A stretch of DNA of 64,000 bases. Origin: Seriola aureovittata. Lineage: Eukaryota; Chordata; Actinopteri; Carangiformes; Carangidae. Below the pieces are notes generated by a model that had not been told where the DNA came from, ran no database searches, and saw only the letters and a program-made list of their open reading frames with translations. Position numbers and translations under genes: made by a program. The stretch spans positions 1,049,501 through 1,113,500 of the forward strand of contig NC_079380.1 in the NCBI RefSeq assembly GCF_021018895.1. Reading direction: 5' to 3'. Below are positions 63,895 through 64,000 of the stretch, piece by piece (position 1 is the first letter of the stretch; every line of letters begins with the position of its first letter).

Positions 63895-64000
63895 GCTGCA
63901 CTTATATAGAGCTTTCCTAGTCTCAAAGTGTTCTACACTGCAAGCCACATTCACCCACTCATTCATACATTACTTCTACTATACATGCACACAGGGGTGG
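63895..64000. repeat. Partial copy of the 56.4-kb SINE-type repeat
   Basis: 'acactgcaagccacattcac' and 'tatatagagctttcctagtc' match 56430-56520; the copy runs off the window. Confidence 0.65.

Overview
The window is vertebrate nuclear DNA, most likely from a teleost (ray-finned) fish. Genes are split by many GT-AG introns, long dinucleotide microsatellites are common, and the introns and spacers hold several fish-type transposon families: Tc1-like elements, L2/Rex-type LINE fragments, short inverted-repeat elements, a tRNA-derived SINE and a restriction-endonuclease-type retrotransposon. I cannot name the species.

Two protein genes lie head-to-tail on the + strand. From 312 to 29669 is pdxdc1 (pyridoxal-dependent decarboxylase domain containing 1). 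I could join 22 coding exons with consistent splice phases into 785 residues; only a short first coding exon or the true start may be missing to the left. Its likely 3' UTR ends near 30.44 kb. After a spacer of about 6.1 kb comes gspt1 (eukaryotic release factor eRF3a), with 14 coding exons from 36908 to 55474 giving 576 residues. It has N-terminal PABP-binding (PAM2) motifs, a complete GTPase domain and the C-terminal eRF1-binding region. Its upstream region carries two ZNF143-like motifs, and tandem AATAAA signals lie near 56.06 kb.

The 3' part (59.6-62.1 kb, minus strand) is a decayed non-LTR retrotransposon with a reverse transcriptase, a zinc-finger knuckle and a restriction-like endonuclease. 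It is broken by frameshifts, a small internal deletion and a nonsense codon. The rest (56.1-59.6 and 62.2-64 kb) shows no recognisable host gene.

The pdxdc1 introns are the most eventful part of the window. They hold a 688-bp segment present twice at roughly 99 % identity, a pair of roughly 0.9-kb inverted repeats 10 kb apart, a splice donor made entirely of a GT microsatellite, and an array of perfect 5' splice-site look-alikes just downstream of a real donor. I found no bacterial-type or wholly new gene system. The best leads are the pseudoenzyme-like active site of Pdxdc1 and the repeat structures that could affect splicing or RNA folding.
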